From NCBI GenBank assembly GCA_002333405.1, contig DDBH01000010.1, positions 68,027 to 132,026 on the forward strand: a stretch of DNA of 64,000 bases, given 5' to 3'. Both the position numbers and the translations under genes were made by a program. The DNA comes from Micrococcales bacterium UBA2037 (lineage in GTDB: Bacteria; Actinomycetota; Actinomycetes; Actinomycetales; Microbacteriaceae). This document shows, in pieces, positions 1 to 8,827 of this stretch. The notes under the pieces were generated by a model. The model was not told where the DNA came from. It saw nothing but the letters and a program-made list of their open reading frames with translations, and searched no databases. Every line of letters begins with the position of its first letter. Position 1 is the first letter of the stretch.

Positions 1-1392
1 CTGGTCATCAACCGTGATTTCCGGCCTCAACGTGTTAACGCCCGCAGTTTCGAGCCAAAGCGATGACCACTCCTTGAGGTCTCTGCCACTTTCCTTTTCA
101 AGCTCGACCAGCAAGTCCTTAAGTTCGGTGTTTCCCCACTGGTGTGCCTTGAAGTAGTTCGCTACTCCTCGCATGAAGGCGTCTTGCCCGACCCATGCCA
201 CAAGTTGCTTCAAAACCGAGGCACCCTTTGCGTAGGTGATGCCATCAAAGTTCACCTGGACATCCTCAAGGTCGTTGATTGCCGCGACAATCGGGTGCGT
301 TGAGGGAAGCTGGTCCTGTCGGTAAGCCCAACTCTTTTCAAGCGATGCAAAGGTGGTCCAGGCTTCGGTCCATTCGGTCGCCTCAGCTGTGGCTAGCGTG
401 GAGGCATACTCGGCGAAGCTCTCATTTAGCCAAAGGTCATTCCACCATTTCATGGTGACAAGGTCTCCGAACCACATGTGAGCAAGCTCGTGCAGAATCG
501 TTACAACCCGACGCTCTTTTATGGCATCGGTGACTGCGGATCGGAAAACATAGCTTTCGGTAAAGGTCACCGCGCCCGCATTTTCCATAGCACCGGCGTT
601 GAAGTCAGGCACCCAGAGCTGGTCATACTTCTCGAATGGGTAGGCGTAATCAAACAGGCCCTCAAAGTAGGTAAAACCAGCCTTGGTCTTTTCAAATATG
701 TAATCCGCGTCCATGTACTTGGCAAGTGACTCCCTGCAAAATACTCCAAGTGGCACCACCTGGTTGTTTGATGAAGTCAACTCATCCCGCCAAACTGCAT
801 AGGGGCCGGCAATCAGTGCCGTTATGTAGCTCGAGATCCTTGGCGTTGGCGCAAAGTCCCAGCGCGACTTGCCGTTTCCTAGATCCTGTGGCTCCGGGGA
901 GGTGGAATTGGAAATCACTTGCCAGCCTGATTTTGCAGTTATCTTGAATTCGAAGCTTGCTTTTAGGTCAGGCTGCTCAAAAACCGCAAACATTCTTCTT
1001 GAGTCAGGCACTTCGAACTGGGTGTAGAAATAGACCTCATCGTCGACCGGGTCCACAAATCGGTGTAGGCCCTCGCCGCTGTTTGAGTAAACCCCGGTGG
1101 CTTCGATGACCAGGGTGTTTTCAGCCTCGAGATTCGGCAGGGAAATCCTGGTTCCATCCGAGTGGTTAGCCGGGTCAAGGCTCTCACCGTTTAGTTCGAT
1201 TGACGAGACCGAGTCGGTTATCGCATCGATGAAAGTCTCTGCTCCCGGGGTCAAACAGCTGAATGTGACGGTTGATTTATAGGGGAAAGTTTTCGCATCA
1301 GCGGTCAGGTCAAGCTCAACTAAGTATGAGTTGGTGCTGATCAGTGCTGATCGTTGACTGGCTTCGACACGGGTTAGATTTTCACCTGGCAT
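1..1392 (-). CDS. pepN: Aminopeptidase N, M1 family (3' end beyond window)
   Basis: Zinc metallo-aminopeptidase that removes N-terminal residues from peptides, presumably in the cytoplasm. The 464 codons present cover the N-terminal beta domain and the catalytic domain. The M1 substrate motif GAMEN lies at about residues 267-271, and the zinc site HELAH at 301-305 is followed by the third ligand in NESFAEY near 324. The frame is open to the left edge, so the C-terminal helical domain is missing from the window. The ATG at 1392 has a GGAG ribosome site six bases upstream. The gene is divergent from the antiporter at 1469. Family assignment is secure; the exact peptide preference is not visible. 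Confidence 0.95.
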   Translation of the reverse strand, partial: MPGENLTRVEASQRSALISTNSYLVELDLTADAKTFPYKSTVTFSCLTPGAETFIDAITDSVSSIELNGESLDPANHSDGTRISLPNLEAENTLVIEATGVYSNSGEGLHRFVDPVDDEVYFYTQFEVPDSRRMFAVFEQPDLKASFEFKITAKSGWQVISNSTSPEPQDLGNGKSRWDFAPTPRISSYITALIAGPYAVWRDELTSSNNQVVPLGVFCRESLAKYMDADYIFEKTKAGFTYFEGLFDYAYPFEKYDQLWVPDFNAGAMENAGAVTFTESYVFRSAVTDAIKERRVVTILHELAHMWFGDLVTMKWWNDLWLNESFAEYASTLATAEATEWTEAWTTFASLEKSWAYRQDQLPSTHPIVAAINDLEDVQVNFDGITYAKGASVLKQLVAWVGQDAFMRGVANYFKAHQWGNTELKDLLVELEKESGRDLKEWSSLWLETAGVNTLRPEITVDDQ

Positions 1393-1456
1393 TTATTGCT
1401 CCATTAAGAGTATGTTTCGAAACAGCCTAGAGGCTTTTTCCTCGCATTCTGTCGGC

Positions 1457-1462
1457 GATAAT
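1457..1462 (+). promoter_or_regulatory. -10 element (GATAAT), probable leaderless promoter
   Basis: GATAAT ends exactly six bases before the ATG at 1469, so transcription would start at or next to the start codon. No Shine-Dalgarno sequence lies in between. No convincing -35 hexamer is seen. Confidence 0.5.
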
Positions 1463-1468
1463 GGAAAC

Positions 1469-2638
1469 ATGCACTTCATACTGCAAGCTTCAGGATCCGC
1501 TGAAACCTCAGCTCAGCTTGCCGAGATTGGTGCGGCCCTGTTGGTGCTTGGACTGGTTGCTCTGGTTGCAAACAAATTGAAGTTTTCTGTTGTTCCGCTT
1601 TACCTCCTGATTGGCCTGGCACTTGGCGAAGGCGGTTTGATTCCGCTGTCGCTCAGCGAAGAGTTTCTAAATACCGGAGCGCAAATTGGAGCAATCATGC
1701 TGCTGCTGCTTTTGGGTCTTGAATACTCCGCCTATGACCTTGCCAAGGCCTTCAAGGAGCGTAAGAGTGCAGGTGTCGTAGATTTTCTTGCCAATGGTTT
1801 GCCAGGTTTCGCAGTGGGGCTGCTGTTGGGTTGGGGTCTGCCGGGCGCCCTTGCTTTGGGTGGCATTACCTATGTTTCATCATCCGGTATCGCGGCTCAA
1901 CTAATCAAGGAAATGGGCTACCGGAGATCCGAGGTTTCAAAGCGAGCAATCGGGGTTCTGGTTTTTGAGGACCTAGCGCTTGCTCCCTACCTGCCGCTAT
2001 TGACCTCGGTGGTTTTGGGGGTTGGTGTCTTCAGTGGTTTGCTCACTGTTTCACTTGCCCTAGCCATTACTGGATTGGTAATTCTGGTGAGCTTCAGGGG
2101 GTCTTCCAGATTTCAGAAGTTCTTGGACCCAAATGAACCCGGTGGGCTTTTGCTCACGGTCTTCGGTGCCGCCCTGCTGGCTGCTGGCCTGGCAGACCTG
2201 ATTGGTTTTTCCGGTGTTGTGGCGGCGTTCCTAATAGGCCTGCTGCTCACCGGTGAGGTTGCTGAGGCTGCCAGGTCAAGGCTCGCTCCGATTCGTGACA
2301 TTTTCGCAGCGATCTTCTTCCTGTTCTTTGGGATCACCACTAATCCTGCAAACCTGCCCGCGGTTTTGCCGCTGGCGGCAGTGATCACCGTGATTGGTGT
2401 CGCTGGCAAATATGCAGTTGGATGGTGGGTTACTCGAGACCTAACCGATAAGCAAAGTGCCTGGCGGGTAACCGGTTTCTTGACTGCCCGTGGGGAGTTC
2501 TCGATGGTCATTGCGGCGCTGGCCGCTCCAGTTGTGCTGAACGTGAAGCTGCAGGCGCTAACACTTGCCTATGTGATTCTCACCGCACTGATCGCCTCAA
2601 TTTTGCTTAGGCTCACCAGAAGTAAGCTAGAGCGATAG
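1469..2638 (+). CDS. CPA2-family monovalent cation:proton antiporter (KefB-like membrane domain)
   Basis: Integral membrane protein of 389 residues made of about 12 hydrophobic segments, typical of the Na+/H+ exchanger domain of the CPA2 family, which swaps Na+ or K+ for protons. Family signs include the glycine-rich LLLLLGLEYS segment, the VFEDLALAP motif with its acidic pair, and RDIFAAIFFLFFG in the second half. The soluble TrkA-N/RCK domain of Kef proteins is absent; the protein ends soon after the last membrane helix. An in-frame ATG exists at 1412, but the one at 1469 is preferred because a GATAAT hexamer sits six bases ahead of it. Ion specificity cannot be read from the sequence. Confidence 0.85.
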   Translation: MHFILQASGSAETSAQLAEIGAALLVLGLVALVANKLKFSVVPLYLLIGLALGEGGLIPLSLSEEFLNTGAQIGAIMLLLLLGLEYSAYDLAKAFKERKSAGVVDFLANGLPGFAVGLLLGWGLPGALALGGITYVSSSGIAAQLIKEMGYRRSEVSKRAIGVLVFEDLALAPYLPLLTSVVLGVGVFSGLLTVSLALAITGLVILVSFRGSSRFQKFLDPNEPGGLLLTVFGAALLAAGLADLIGFSGVVAAFLIGLLLTGEVAEAARSRLAPIRDIFAAIFFLFFGITTNPANLPAVLPLAAVITVIGVAGKYAVGWWVTRDLTDKQSAWRVTGFLTARGEFSMVIAALAAPVVLNVKLQALTLAYVILTALIASILLRLTRSKLER

Positions 2639-2650
2639 CTAGGGAGTGCA

Positions 2651-3343
2651 ATGAAGTTTTCACGGGTCTTTAATCTGCTTCTTGCGCCTTTGTCTGCGCT
2701 GGCGTTCCTAGCAATCGCGGCTGGGCTCGGGACACAGGGGCTCCTGCCTGATCCGGTCGCCATTCACTGGGGACCCACCGGCCAAGCTGATGGCTTCATG
2801 GGGCTAAACGCCTACCTTTTGCTTACTGGAATTGGCTTCCTCGCACTTTGGTCGGCGCTGGTGGCCCTGGAGCTGACACCCGTGAAGGCCAAGTTGCTAA
2901 GACCCCTTCTAAAAGGATTCACTGGCTACCTTTATGTCTTCCTGCTGGTAATTATCTCTGTCACCACTTTGCTGCAGCTGGGCACCGAGACTGCCGAAAG
3001 CTCCTTTGCTGGCGCTTTGCTCTATGTGTTGCTGGTGCCCATTGCGATGCTAATTTGGCTGTTTTTGGCAAAACCCACGGTCGAGGTCAACCAGAATCTT
3101 GTGATCAAGTTGCGCGGTATCGCACTTGTTTCAGTACCCACCCAGCAGGTGATGGCTATGGAGGTTGCCACGCTGCGGGGTCGTGACTATGGCGGATGGG
3201 GCGTCAGGTATGGATTCAACACGCTGGCCTTTATTCCAAGCTCTGGCGATGGAGTGCTGTTCACACTTGACTGGGGCGAAAAAATAGCGGTCCGAATGGA
3301 TAGACCAGAAGAGTTTTTGGCAAACCTCAAGATAAACAGTTAG
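2651..3343 (+). CDS. DUF1648-type membrane protein
   Basis: Protein of 230 residues with about four hydrophobic segments (roughly residues 8-30, 53-73, 93-113 and 122-142) and a soluble C-terminal part of about 85 residues. The motif LPDPVAIHWGPTGQADGF just after the first helix is the hallmark of DUF1648 proteins related to the SdpI immunity and YhfL families. It starts 12 bases after the antiporter stop with an AGGGAG ribosome site, so the two are probably cotranscribed. The C-terminal part resembles a PH-like fold only in general pattern. Biochemical role unknown. Confidence 0.7.
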   Translation: MKFSRVFNLLLAPLSALAFLAIAAGLGTQGLLPDPVAIHWGPTGQADGFMGLNAYLLLTGIGFLALWSALVALELTPVKAKLLRPLLKGFTGYLYVFLLVIISVTTLLQLGTETAESSFAGALLYVLLVPIAMLIWLFLAKPTVEVNQNLVIKLRGIALVSVPTQQVMAMEVATLRGRDYGGWGVRYGFNTLAFIPSSGDGVLFTLDWGEKIAVRMDRPEEFLANLKINS

Positions 3344-3353
3344 GGACAGGCAT

Positions 3354-3827
3354 TTGAGAATCCACATAGCAACCGATCACGCTGGCATGGAGCTGAGCGC
3401 TTTTCTCGTGACGGAACTAACCGCGCTCGGTCATGAACTAATCGACCACGGCCCAAAAGAATATGACGCGCTGGATGACTATCCAGGTTTTTGCATTGCA
3501 GCAGCTCAGGCGGTGGCAGCCGATCAGCAGGCCGGCGTTCAGGCTCTGGGCATTGTCTTGGGTGGTAGCGGAAACGGAGAGCAGATTGCAGCCAACAAGG
3601 TTCAGGGCATCAGAGCCGCACTGATTTGGAACCAGGAGACAGCCGCTTTGGCGCGAGATCACAACGACGCCAACGTCGCCGCTGTAGGCGCCAGGCAACA
3701 TGACAGCTCAGAGGTTCTGGAACTGATTACCACCTTCGTAAATGCCCCGTTTTCAAACGATGAGCGTCACGTGAGGCGCATTGGCAAGATTGCTGCGTTT
3801 GAGCAAACTGGCGAGGTCGTCTACTAG
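3354..3827 (+). CDS. rpiB: Ribose-5-phosphate isomerase B
   Basis: Interconverts ribose-5-phosphate and ribulose-5-phosphate in the pentose phosphate pathway. The 157 residues match the RpiB/LacAB fold: RIHIATDHAGMEL at the N-terminus, the phosphate-binding GIVLGGSGNGEQIAANK segment, and HNDANVAAVGAR further on. The start is TTG at 3354, supported by AGGGACAGG just upstream; no ATG fits the conserved N-terminus. The family's catalytic Cys position reads LGGSGNG here, which is the form seen in actinobacterial RpiB that uses Glu as base (family knowledge). The next gene starts four bases after its stop. Confidence 0.93.
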   Translation: MRIHIATDHAGMELSAFLVTELTALGHELIDHGPKEYDALDDYPGFCIAAAQAVAADQQAGVQALGIVLGGSGNGEQIAANKVQGIRAALIWNQETAALARDHNDANVAAVGARQHDSSEVLELITTFVNAPFSNDERHVRRIGKIAAFEQTGEVVY

Positions 3828-3830
3828 CCC

Positions 3831-4622
3831 ATGCCCGAGGGTCATACCGTTCACCGGACTGCAAACAAATTTGCCAAGCTGTTTGCTAATAAGCAGCTCG
3901 AGGTGTCGAGCCCCCAGGGAAGATTCACTGATTCCCGGTTAGTCAGCGGTCAGCAGTTGGTGTCCGCCGATGCTATTGGTAAGCAAATGTTCCTGTTTTT
4001 CGAACACGCAGTCGTTCGAGTGCATCTGGGAATTTATGGCAAGTGGCGGTTTGCAAACTTTGATGACGCTGCCCCCGTACCAGTTGGGCAGGTTCGAGCA
4101 AGGTTTTTATCGGAGACGGCAGTGGCGGACCTGGTTGGCCCAACAGCATGCGAAGTCATTGACAGCGATCAGGTTGCTTTGGTGCAGGCCAGGCTGGGTC
4201 CGGACCCATTGCGTCAAGACCTAGATGGTTTGGAACTGGCAAGGTTTTTGGCAAAGGCAGCCAAGACCAGGGTTGCCATCGGGCAGTTTTTGATGAACCA
4301 GGCCGCTATTGCAGGAATTGGGAATGTTTACAGAGCGGAGCTTTTGTTTAGGCAGGGCATCAATCCGCACCTGCCGACAAATCTCGTGCCGACAGAATTG
4401 CTTGAGAAAATTTGGCAGGACGCTTCATTTTTGATGCAAATCGGAGTTAAAAAGGGCATCATGCTGACCCGAGAAGGTCATTTGAATGGCAGGCCGGCTC
4501 TCGCCGATCGCTACTACGTCTATAAACGAGAAGGGCTGCCATGCCGAATATGCGGTGCTGAAGTGTCCCTGGAATTGATGTCCACCAGGAAGTTGTATTG
4601 GTGCAGAACCTGCCAGAAGTAG
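3831..4622 (+). CDS. nei: Fpg/Nei-family DNA glycosylase (endonuclease VIII-like)
   Basis: Base-excision repair enzyme that removes oxidised bases and cuts the abasic strand. The N-terminus MPEGHTVHR gives Pro2 and Glu3, the catalytic pair after removal of Met. The middle contains the helix-two-turn-helix (IGQFLMNQAAIAGIGNVYRAE, about residues 150-170). A C-terminal zinc finger is formed by CRIC and CRTC pairs near the end. The GHTVHR sequence fits the Nei/Nei2 branch rather than Fpg (MPELPEVE). It follows rpiB directly, an order seen often in actinobacteria. Exact lesion specificity is not certain. Confidence 0.9.
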   Translation: MPEGHTVHRTANKFAKLFANKQLEVSSPQGRFTDSRLVSGQQLVSADAIGKQMFLFFEHAVVRVHLGIYGKWRFANFDDAAPVPVGQVRARFLSETAVADLVGPTACEVIDSDQVALVQARLGPDPLRQDLDGLELARFLAKAAKTRVAIGQFLMNQAAIAGIGNVYRAELLFRQGINPHLPTNLVPTELLEKIWQDASFLMQIGVKKGIMLTREGHLNGRPALADRYYVYKREGLPCRICGAEVSLELMSTRKLYWCRTCQK

Positions 4623-4658
4623 CCTGTTTATTAGGGGTTTTGGTCTGAAATCAAGCGG

Positions 4659-4729
4659 AGCGAGTGACGGGAATCGAACCCGCGTAATCAGTTTGGAAGA
4701 CTGAGGCTCTACCATTGAGCTACACTCGC
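4659..4729 (-). tRNA. tRNA-Gly (anticodon TCC)
   Basis: Cloverleaf of 71 bases: acceptor GCGAGTG pairs with CACTCGC, D arm TAGCTCAATGGTAGAG, anticodon loop CTTCCAA with TCC at 4695-4697, and T arm GGGTTCGATTCCCG. No CCA is encoded; the discriminator base is U. It is divergent from tRNA-Pro. Confidence 0.95.
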
Positions 4730-4802
4730 GCGTCTTTGTTAGACGAGACACCATTCTATGGGGTAGAGTGGTCGAGTTCGCGACCATTTGGTCAAGAATG
4801 TT

Positions 4803-4876
4803 CGGGATGTAGCGCAGCTTGGTAGCGCATCTGTTTTGGGAACAGAGGGTCGCAGGTTCAAATCCTGTCATCCCGA
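4803..4876 (+). tRNA. tRNA-Pro (anticodon TGG)
   Basis: Cloverleaf of 74 bases: acceptor CGGGATG pairs with CATCCCG, anticodon loop TTTGGGA with TGG at 4837-4839, and T arm with GGTTCAAAT. CCA is not encoded. It lies 35 bases ahead of tig and is probably transcribed with it or just before it. Confidence 0.95.
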
Positions 4877-4911
4877 CAAATTTGCTTCAAGAACCCACCA
4901 ATCATGGAGAT

Positions 4912-6177
4912 ATGTTGAAAACAACCGTCGAGAGACTAAACCCAACCCGCGTCAAGCTGACCATCGAGGTCGACCAGGCAGCTTTCAAGCCAACCCTTGA
5001 CAAGGCATACGAAACCGTTGCCCAGCAGGTTAACATTCCTGGCTTCAGGAAGGGCAAGGTTCCCTCTCAGGTGCTAGACCAGCGCGTTGGCAAGGATCAG
5101 ATCATTGCTCAGGCAATCAACGACGGCATGGATGTTTTTTACCGCCAGGCGCTAGTTGCGGAAAAGCTAAAGCCACTGGGCACCCCAGAGGCCGACATCA
5201 GCTCCGCGCCATCAGCCACCGAGATCGAAAAACCACTGATCATCAGCCTTGAGGTTGAGGTTCGCCCAGAATTTAAGCTTCCTGACTACAAGGGCATCGC
5301 AGTTACTGTTGAGCCAGTCAAGGTTGCAAAGATGGACATCGAGACCGAGCTGGATGCGCTTCGCGCTCGTTTCGGCTCTCTAGTAACAGTGGATCGTCCA
5401 GCAGCTAAGGGTGACTTCACAACCATCGACCTGAGCGCTCTGATGGATGGCAAGCAAATCGACACTGCCAGCGACATTTCTTATGAAATCGGCTCCGGAC
5501 AGCTTCTGGACGGAATCGACGAGGCGCTCGAGACCCTTACCGCAGGTGAGACAACTACCTTCAAGTCCAAGCTTGTTGGCGGCGAGATGGCCGGCCAGGA
5601 AGCTGAAGTGACCGTCACGCTAAAGGCTGTCAAGGAGCGCGAGTTGCCAAAGGCGGACGACGAGTTTGCACAGCTTGCCAGCGAGTTTGACACCCTGGCT
5701 GAACTGAAGAAGGACCTTGAGACCAAGATTGCTGAGCAGCTTGGCCGCAAGCAGGTTCTTCAGGCCCGGGACAAAATCGTTGAAGACTTGGTTGCAAAGG
5801 CCAAGATTCCAGTTTCAGACATCGCAGTCAAGCGTGAGGTAGATGCCCACCTTGAAGGCGAAGGCCGCATGGAGGACGATGTCCACCGCAAGGAAGTGAC
5901 TGCGGATTCCGAGAAGGGTTTCAAGACTCAGTTGCTGCTTGATGCTGTGGTCGATGCTGAGGAAATCAAGATTGAAGACCAGGAGTTGATCGAGTACCTA
6001 GCGTTCACCTCTAGGAACTACCAGATGGACCCAAACCAGTTCATCGAGCAGGTAGCTAGTTCTGGCCAGGTCGCCTTCTACGCAGACGAGCTAGCAAGGC
6101 GCAAGGCTGTTGACTTTCTTGTCGCCCAGGCTGTCATTACTGACACCAAGGGTGCAGCTGTCAAATACGAGGTCTAA
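4912..6177 (+). CDS. tig: Trigger factor
   Basis: Ribosome-bound chaperone and peptidyl-prolyl isomerase that meets nascent chains at the exit tunnel. The N-terminal ribosome-binding domain carries the signature PGFRKGKVP (about residues 45-53). A central FKBP-like domain follows, then the long helical C-terminal domain. Length 421 residues is slightly shorter than many homologues (430-470), with no acidic C-terminal tail. A longer in-frame reading from 4819 runs through the tRNA-Pro gene and is rejected. ATG 4912 follows GGAGA very closely; TTG at 4915 gives better spacing and is a possible alternative. tig precedes clpP1P2X as in many actinobacteria. Confidence 0.95.
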   Translation: MLKTTVERLNPTRVKLTIEVDQAAFKPTLDKAYETVAQQVNIPGFRKGKVPSQVLDQRVGKDQIIAQAINDGMDVFYRQALVAEKLKPLGTPEADISSAPSATEIEKPLIISLEVEVRPEFKLPDYKGIAVTVEPVKVAKMDIETELDALRARFGSLVTVDRPAAKGDFTTIDLSALMDGKQIDTASDISYEIGSGQLLDGIDEALETLTAGETTTFKSKLVGGEMAGQEAEVTVTLKAVKERELPKADDEFAQLASEFDTLAELKKDLETKIAEQLGRKQVLQARDKIVEDLVAKAKIPVSDIAVKREVDAHLEGEGRMEDDVHRKEVTADSEKGFKTQLLLDAVVDAEEIKIEDQELIEYLAFTSRNYQMDPNQFIEQVASSGQVAFYADELARRKAVDFLVAQAVITDTKGAAVKYEV

Positions 6178-6253
6178 CGCCTGAGGCGAACAAGCACTTC
6201 TGATTGCATCTTCGCGGCTATCGTTTACACAACAAAGCTTTAAGGAGATCTCG

Positions 6254-6835
6254 ATGGCAGTTCCGCAAATGGAGCGCAACGGAGTATTTGACCGCCTGTT
6301 AAAAGACCGCATTGTCTGGCTTGGCAGTGAAGTCCGCGATGAAAATGCGAATGAAATTTGCGCCAAAATACTACTTTTGGCTGCAGAAGACTCCGAGAAG
6401 GACATCTTCTTGTACATCAACTCTCCGGGTGGTTCGATTACAGCTGGCATGGCCATCTACGACACCATGCAGTACGTTCCAAATGACATCGTCACGGTCG
6501 GAATCGGCATGGCTGCCTCGATGGGGCAGTTCTTGCTTTCTTCTGGCGCGAAGGGCAAGCGCTACGCCACGCCAAACACCAGGGTGTTGCTGCACCAGCC
6601 ACTGGGTGGCTTCGGAGGAACCGCCTCAGATATCCAAACTCAAGCCGAGTTGATTATGAGCATGAAGCGTCAATTGGCATCAATCACAGCTGAGCAAACC
6701 GGCAAAACCGTCGAGCAGGTCATGGAAGATGGTGACCGCGACCGCTGGTTCACGGCCGCAGAAGCTCTGGAATATGGGTTCATTGATCAAATTCAGGAAT
6801 TTGCTTCTCGTTCCACTGGCGTAGGAAAGGCCTAA
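6254..6835 (+). CDS. clpP1: ATP-dependent Clp protease proteolytic subunit 1
   Basis: Serine peptidase of 193 residues that forms part of the barrel-shaped Clp protease. The catalytic triad can be seen: Ser in GMAASMGQ (about 89), His in LLHQP (about 114) and Asp in DRDRW (about 163). The ATG at 6254 follows the ribosome site AAGGAGA. clpP2 begins two bases after its stop, so the two subunits are translated together. In actinobacteria ClpP1 and ClpP2 form a mixed two-ring complex (family knowledge), which fits the paired genes. Confidence 0.97.
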   Translation: MAVPQMERNGVFDRLLKDRIVWLGSEVRDENANEICAKILLLAAEDSEKDIFLYINSPGGSITAGMAIYDTMQYVPNDIVTVGIGMAASMGQFLLSSGAKGKRYATPNTRVLLHQPLGGFGGTASDIQTQAELIMSMKRQLASITAEQTGKTVEQVMEDGDRDRWFTAAEALEYGFIDQIQEFASRSTGVGKA

Positions 6836-6837
6836 GC

Positions 6838-7482
6838 ATGAGCTTTATTGAGACTTCAGATGGTTCACGGGTAGCAACACCTTCATCAAGGTACATTCTT
6901 CCCGAATTCGAAGAGCGCACTTCCTACGGAGTGAAGCGTCACAACCCCTACACCAAGCTGTTCGAGGACCGCATTGTGTTCTTGGGGGTTCAGGTTGATG
7001 ACGCATCAGCCGACGACATCATGGCTCAGTTGTTGGTGCTGGAGTCTCAGGACCCAGACCGCGACATCACGATGTACATCAACTCTCCGGGTGGATCGTT
7101 CACTGCATTGACTGCCATTTATGACACCATGCAGTACATCAAGCCGCAGATTCAGACTGTTTGCCTCGGTCAGGCGGCCTCGGCAGCAGCTGTGCTGCTG
7201 GCAGCAGGTGCCAAGGGCAAGCGCTTGGCGCTTCCAAACGCCCGAGTGCTAATCCACCAGCCATCTTCCGGCGGTGGCGGACAAGGTCAAGCATCAGACA
7301 TTGAGATTCAAGCTAGGGAAATCATGCGGATGCGCGAATGGCTTGAAGAGACTCTGGCTCACCACTCTGGAAAGAGCTTGAAGGAAGTCAACAAGGACAT
7401 CGATCGCGACAAGATTCTGACTGCCCAAGAGGCAATGGAATATGGACTTATTGATCAGGTTCTAGCTTCACGCAAGCTGTAG
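6838..7482 (+). CDS. clpP2: ATP-dependent Clp protease proteolytic subunit 2
   Basis: Second Clp peptidase subunit, 214 residues, with an N-terminal extension of about 20 residues compared with ClpP1. This may be a propeptide, as ClpP subunits are often processed. The triad is Ser in GQAASA (about 115), His in LIHQP (about 140) and Asp in DIDRDK (about 191). The glycine-rich stretch SSGGGGQGQ in the handle region is longer than in ClpP1, as is usual for the actinobacterial ClpP2. It sits directly between clpP1 and clpX. Confidence 0.97.
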   Translation: MSFIETSDGSRVATPSSRYILPEFEERTSYGVKRHNPYTKLFEDRIVFLGVQVDDASADDIMAQLLVLESQDPDRDITMYINSPGGSFTALTAIYDTMQYIKPQIQTVCLGQAASAAAVLLAAGAKGKRLALPNARVLIHQPSSGGGGQGQASDIEIQAREIMRMREWLEETLAHHSGKSLKEVNKDIDRDKILTAQEAMEYGLIDQVLASRKL

Positions 7483-7523
7483 CAATTCGGCGCGTGGAGG
7501 GCTATAAAGTCCTGGCTTAGCTA

Positions 7524-7529
7524 TAGAGT
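7524..7529 (+). promoter_or_regulatory. -10 element (TAGAGT) before clpX, probable leaderless start
   Basis: TAGAGT ends six bases before the clpX ATG at 7536. The bases in between are five T and a C, with no ribosome site. This suggests that clpX has its own leaderless promoter besides any read-through from clpP1P2. Confidence 0.45.
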
Positions 7530-7535
7530 TTTTTC

Positions 7536-8810
7536 ATGACTTTAACTGAGACAAGCGAACTGCTGAAGTGTAACTTTTGCGGCAAGACCCAGAAGCAAGT
7601 GCGCAAGCTAATTGCTGGACCCGCTGTCTACATCTGCGATGAATGTATCGAGATTTGCAACGAGATCATCGAAGAGGAACTTGGCCAAAACGCCAAAGTC
7701 GATTTAGGTTCTATAGACCTACCGAACCCTAAGGAAATCAAGGGGTTTCTGGATGAGTACGTCATCGGGCAAGACCAAGCCAAGAAGCAATTGGCCGTGG
7801 CCGTCTATAACCACTACAAGCGAATTAGGGCTGTTGGAACCCTAACTGCCAACGGTAAGTCTCACGATGAAATAGAAATTTCAAAGTCCAACATCCTGAT
7901 GATTGGACCTACCGGCTGCGGTAAGACCTATCTGGCTCAGACCCTGGCAAAGCGCCTGAACGTCCCGTTTGCTGTTGCTGATGCAACGGCGCTGACCGAG
8001 GCTGGCTATGTCGGCGAGGATGTCGAAAACATTTTGTTGAAGCTGCTGCAAGCTGCCGATAATGATCCAAAGCGCGCTGAAACTGGGATTATCTACATCG
8101 ACGAGATTGACAAGATCTCACGGAAAGCCGAAAACCCATCTATCACCAGGGATGTTTCTGGAGAGGGAGTGCAGCAGGCACTACTGAAGATCCTTGAGGG
8201 AACTGTCGCATCGATTCCGCCACAGGGTGGCAGAAAGCACCCACAGCAAGAGTTCATTCAACTGGACACCACCAATGTCCTGTTTATTGTTGCAGGAGCT
8301 TTTGCGGGGCTCGAGACCATAGTTTCTGAGCGAACCGGTAAAAAGGGCATCGGCTTCGGTGCCGAGCTCAAGGAAAAGACCGACTCAACCAACATCTACT
8401 CTCAGGTTCAGCCAGAGGACTTGCGCAAGTTTGGCTTGATTCCAGAATTCATAGGACGCCTGCCAGTGGTTGCAACCGTTGAGCAGCTGGATAAGCCTGC
8501 GCTCATCGCCATTCTTACGGCCCCGAAGAACGCGCTAGTGAAGCAGTATCAGCGCATGTTTGAGATTGATGGCTTTGAACTTGAGTTTGAGTCGGAAGCA
8601 ATTGAGCTGATTGCTGATTCTGCGCTGGAGCGAGAGACCGGCGCCCGTGGACTGCGCGCGATTCTGGAAGAACTGCTTGGACCGATCATGTATGAACTAC
8701 CCGGTAGCGACAGCACCGGCAAGGTAGTGATTACTGCAGATGTAGTTAGAACAGGCGCCATTCCACATGTGATTCCGGTCAAGGAACCAAAGCAAAATAA
8801 ATCTGCCTAG
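7536..8810 (+). CDS. clpX: Clp protease ATP-binding subunit ClpX
   Basis: AAA+ unfoldase that recognises substrates, unfolds them and feeds them to ClpP. The N-terminal zinc-binding domain has Cys 12, 15, 34 and 37 (CNFC and CDEC). Walker A is GPTGCGKT at about 124-131 and Walker B is IIYIDEID at about 184-192. The sensor and C-terminal small domains follow (ETGARGLRAILE). Length of 424 residues is normal. A weak -10 hexamer directly before the ATG suggests a separate promoter in addition to the clpP operon. Confidence 0.98.
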   Translation: MTLTETSELLKCNFCGKTQKQVRKLIAGPAVYICDECIEICNEIIEEELGQNAKVDLGSIDLPNPKEIKGFLDEYVIGQDQAKKQLAVAVYNHYKRIRAVGTLTANGKSHDEIEISKSNILMIGPTGCGKTYLAQTLAKRLNVPFAVADATALTEAGYVGEDVENILLKLLQAADNDPKRAETGIIYIDEIDKISRKAENPSITRDVSGEGVQQALLKILEGTVASIPPQGGRKHPQQEFIQLDTTNVLFIVAGAFAGLETIVSERTGKKGIGFGAELKEKTDSTNIYSQVQPEDLRKFGLIPEFIGRLPVVATVEQLDKPALIAILTAPKNALVKQYQRMFEIDGFELEFESEAIELIADSALERETGARGLRAILEELLGPIMYELPGSDSTGKVVITADVVRTGAIPHVIPVKEPKQNKSA

Positions 8811-8827
8811 CTAGGACACTAAAAAAA

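Noticed and set aside
4769..4786. Hairpin TGGTCG-N6-CGACCA between tRNA-Gly and tRNA-Pro
   Set aside because: Only six paired bases, no T-run on either side, and no clear link to a gene; probably chance or part of a promoter region.
4819..4911. N-terminal extension of trigger factor by 31 codons
   Set aside because: It runs through most of the tRNA-Pro gene; the conserved protein begins at 4912 or 4915.
6204..6232. Promoter or ClgR operator before clpP1
   Set aside because: TTGCAT is present but no good -10 follows at 16-18 bases, and only a half-site of a ClgR-like motif is seen.
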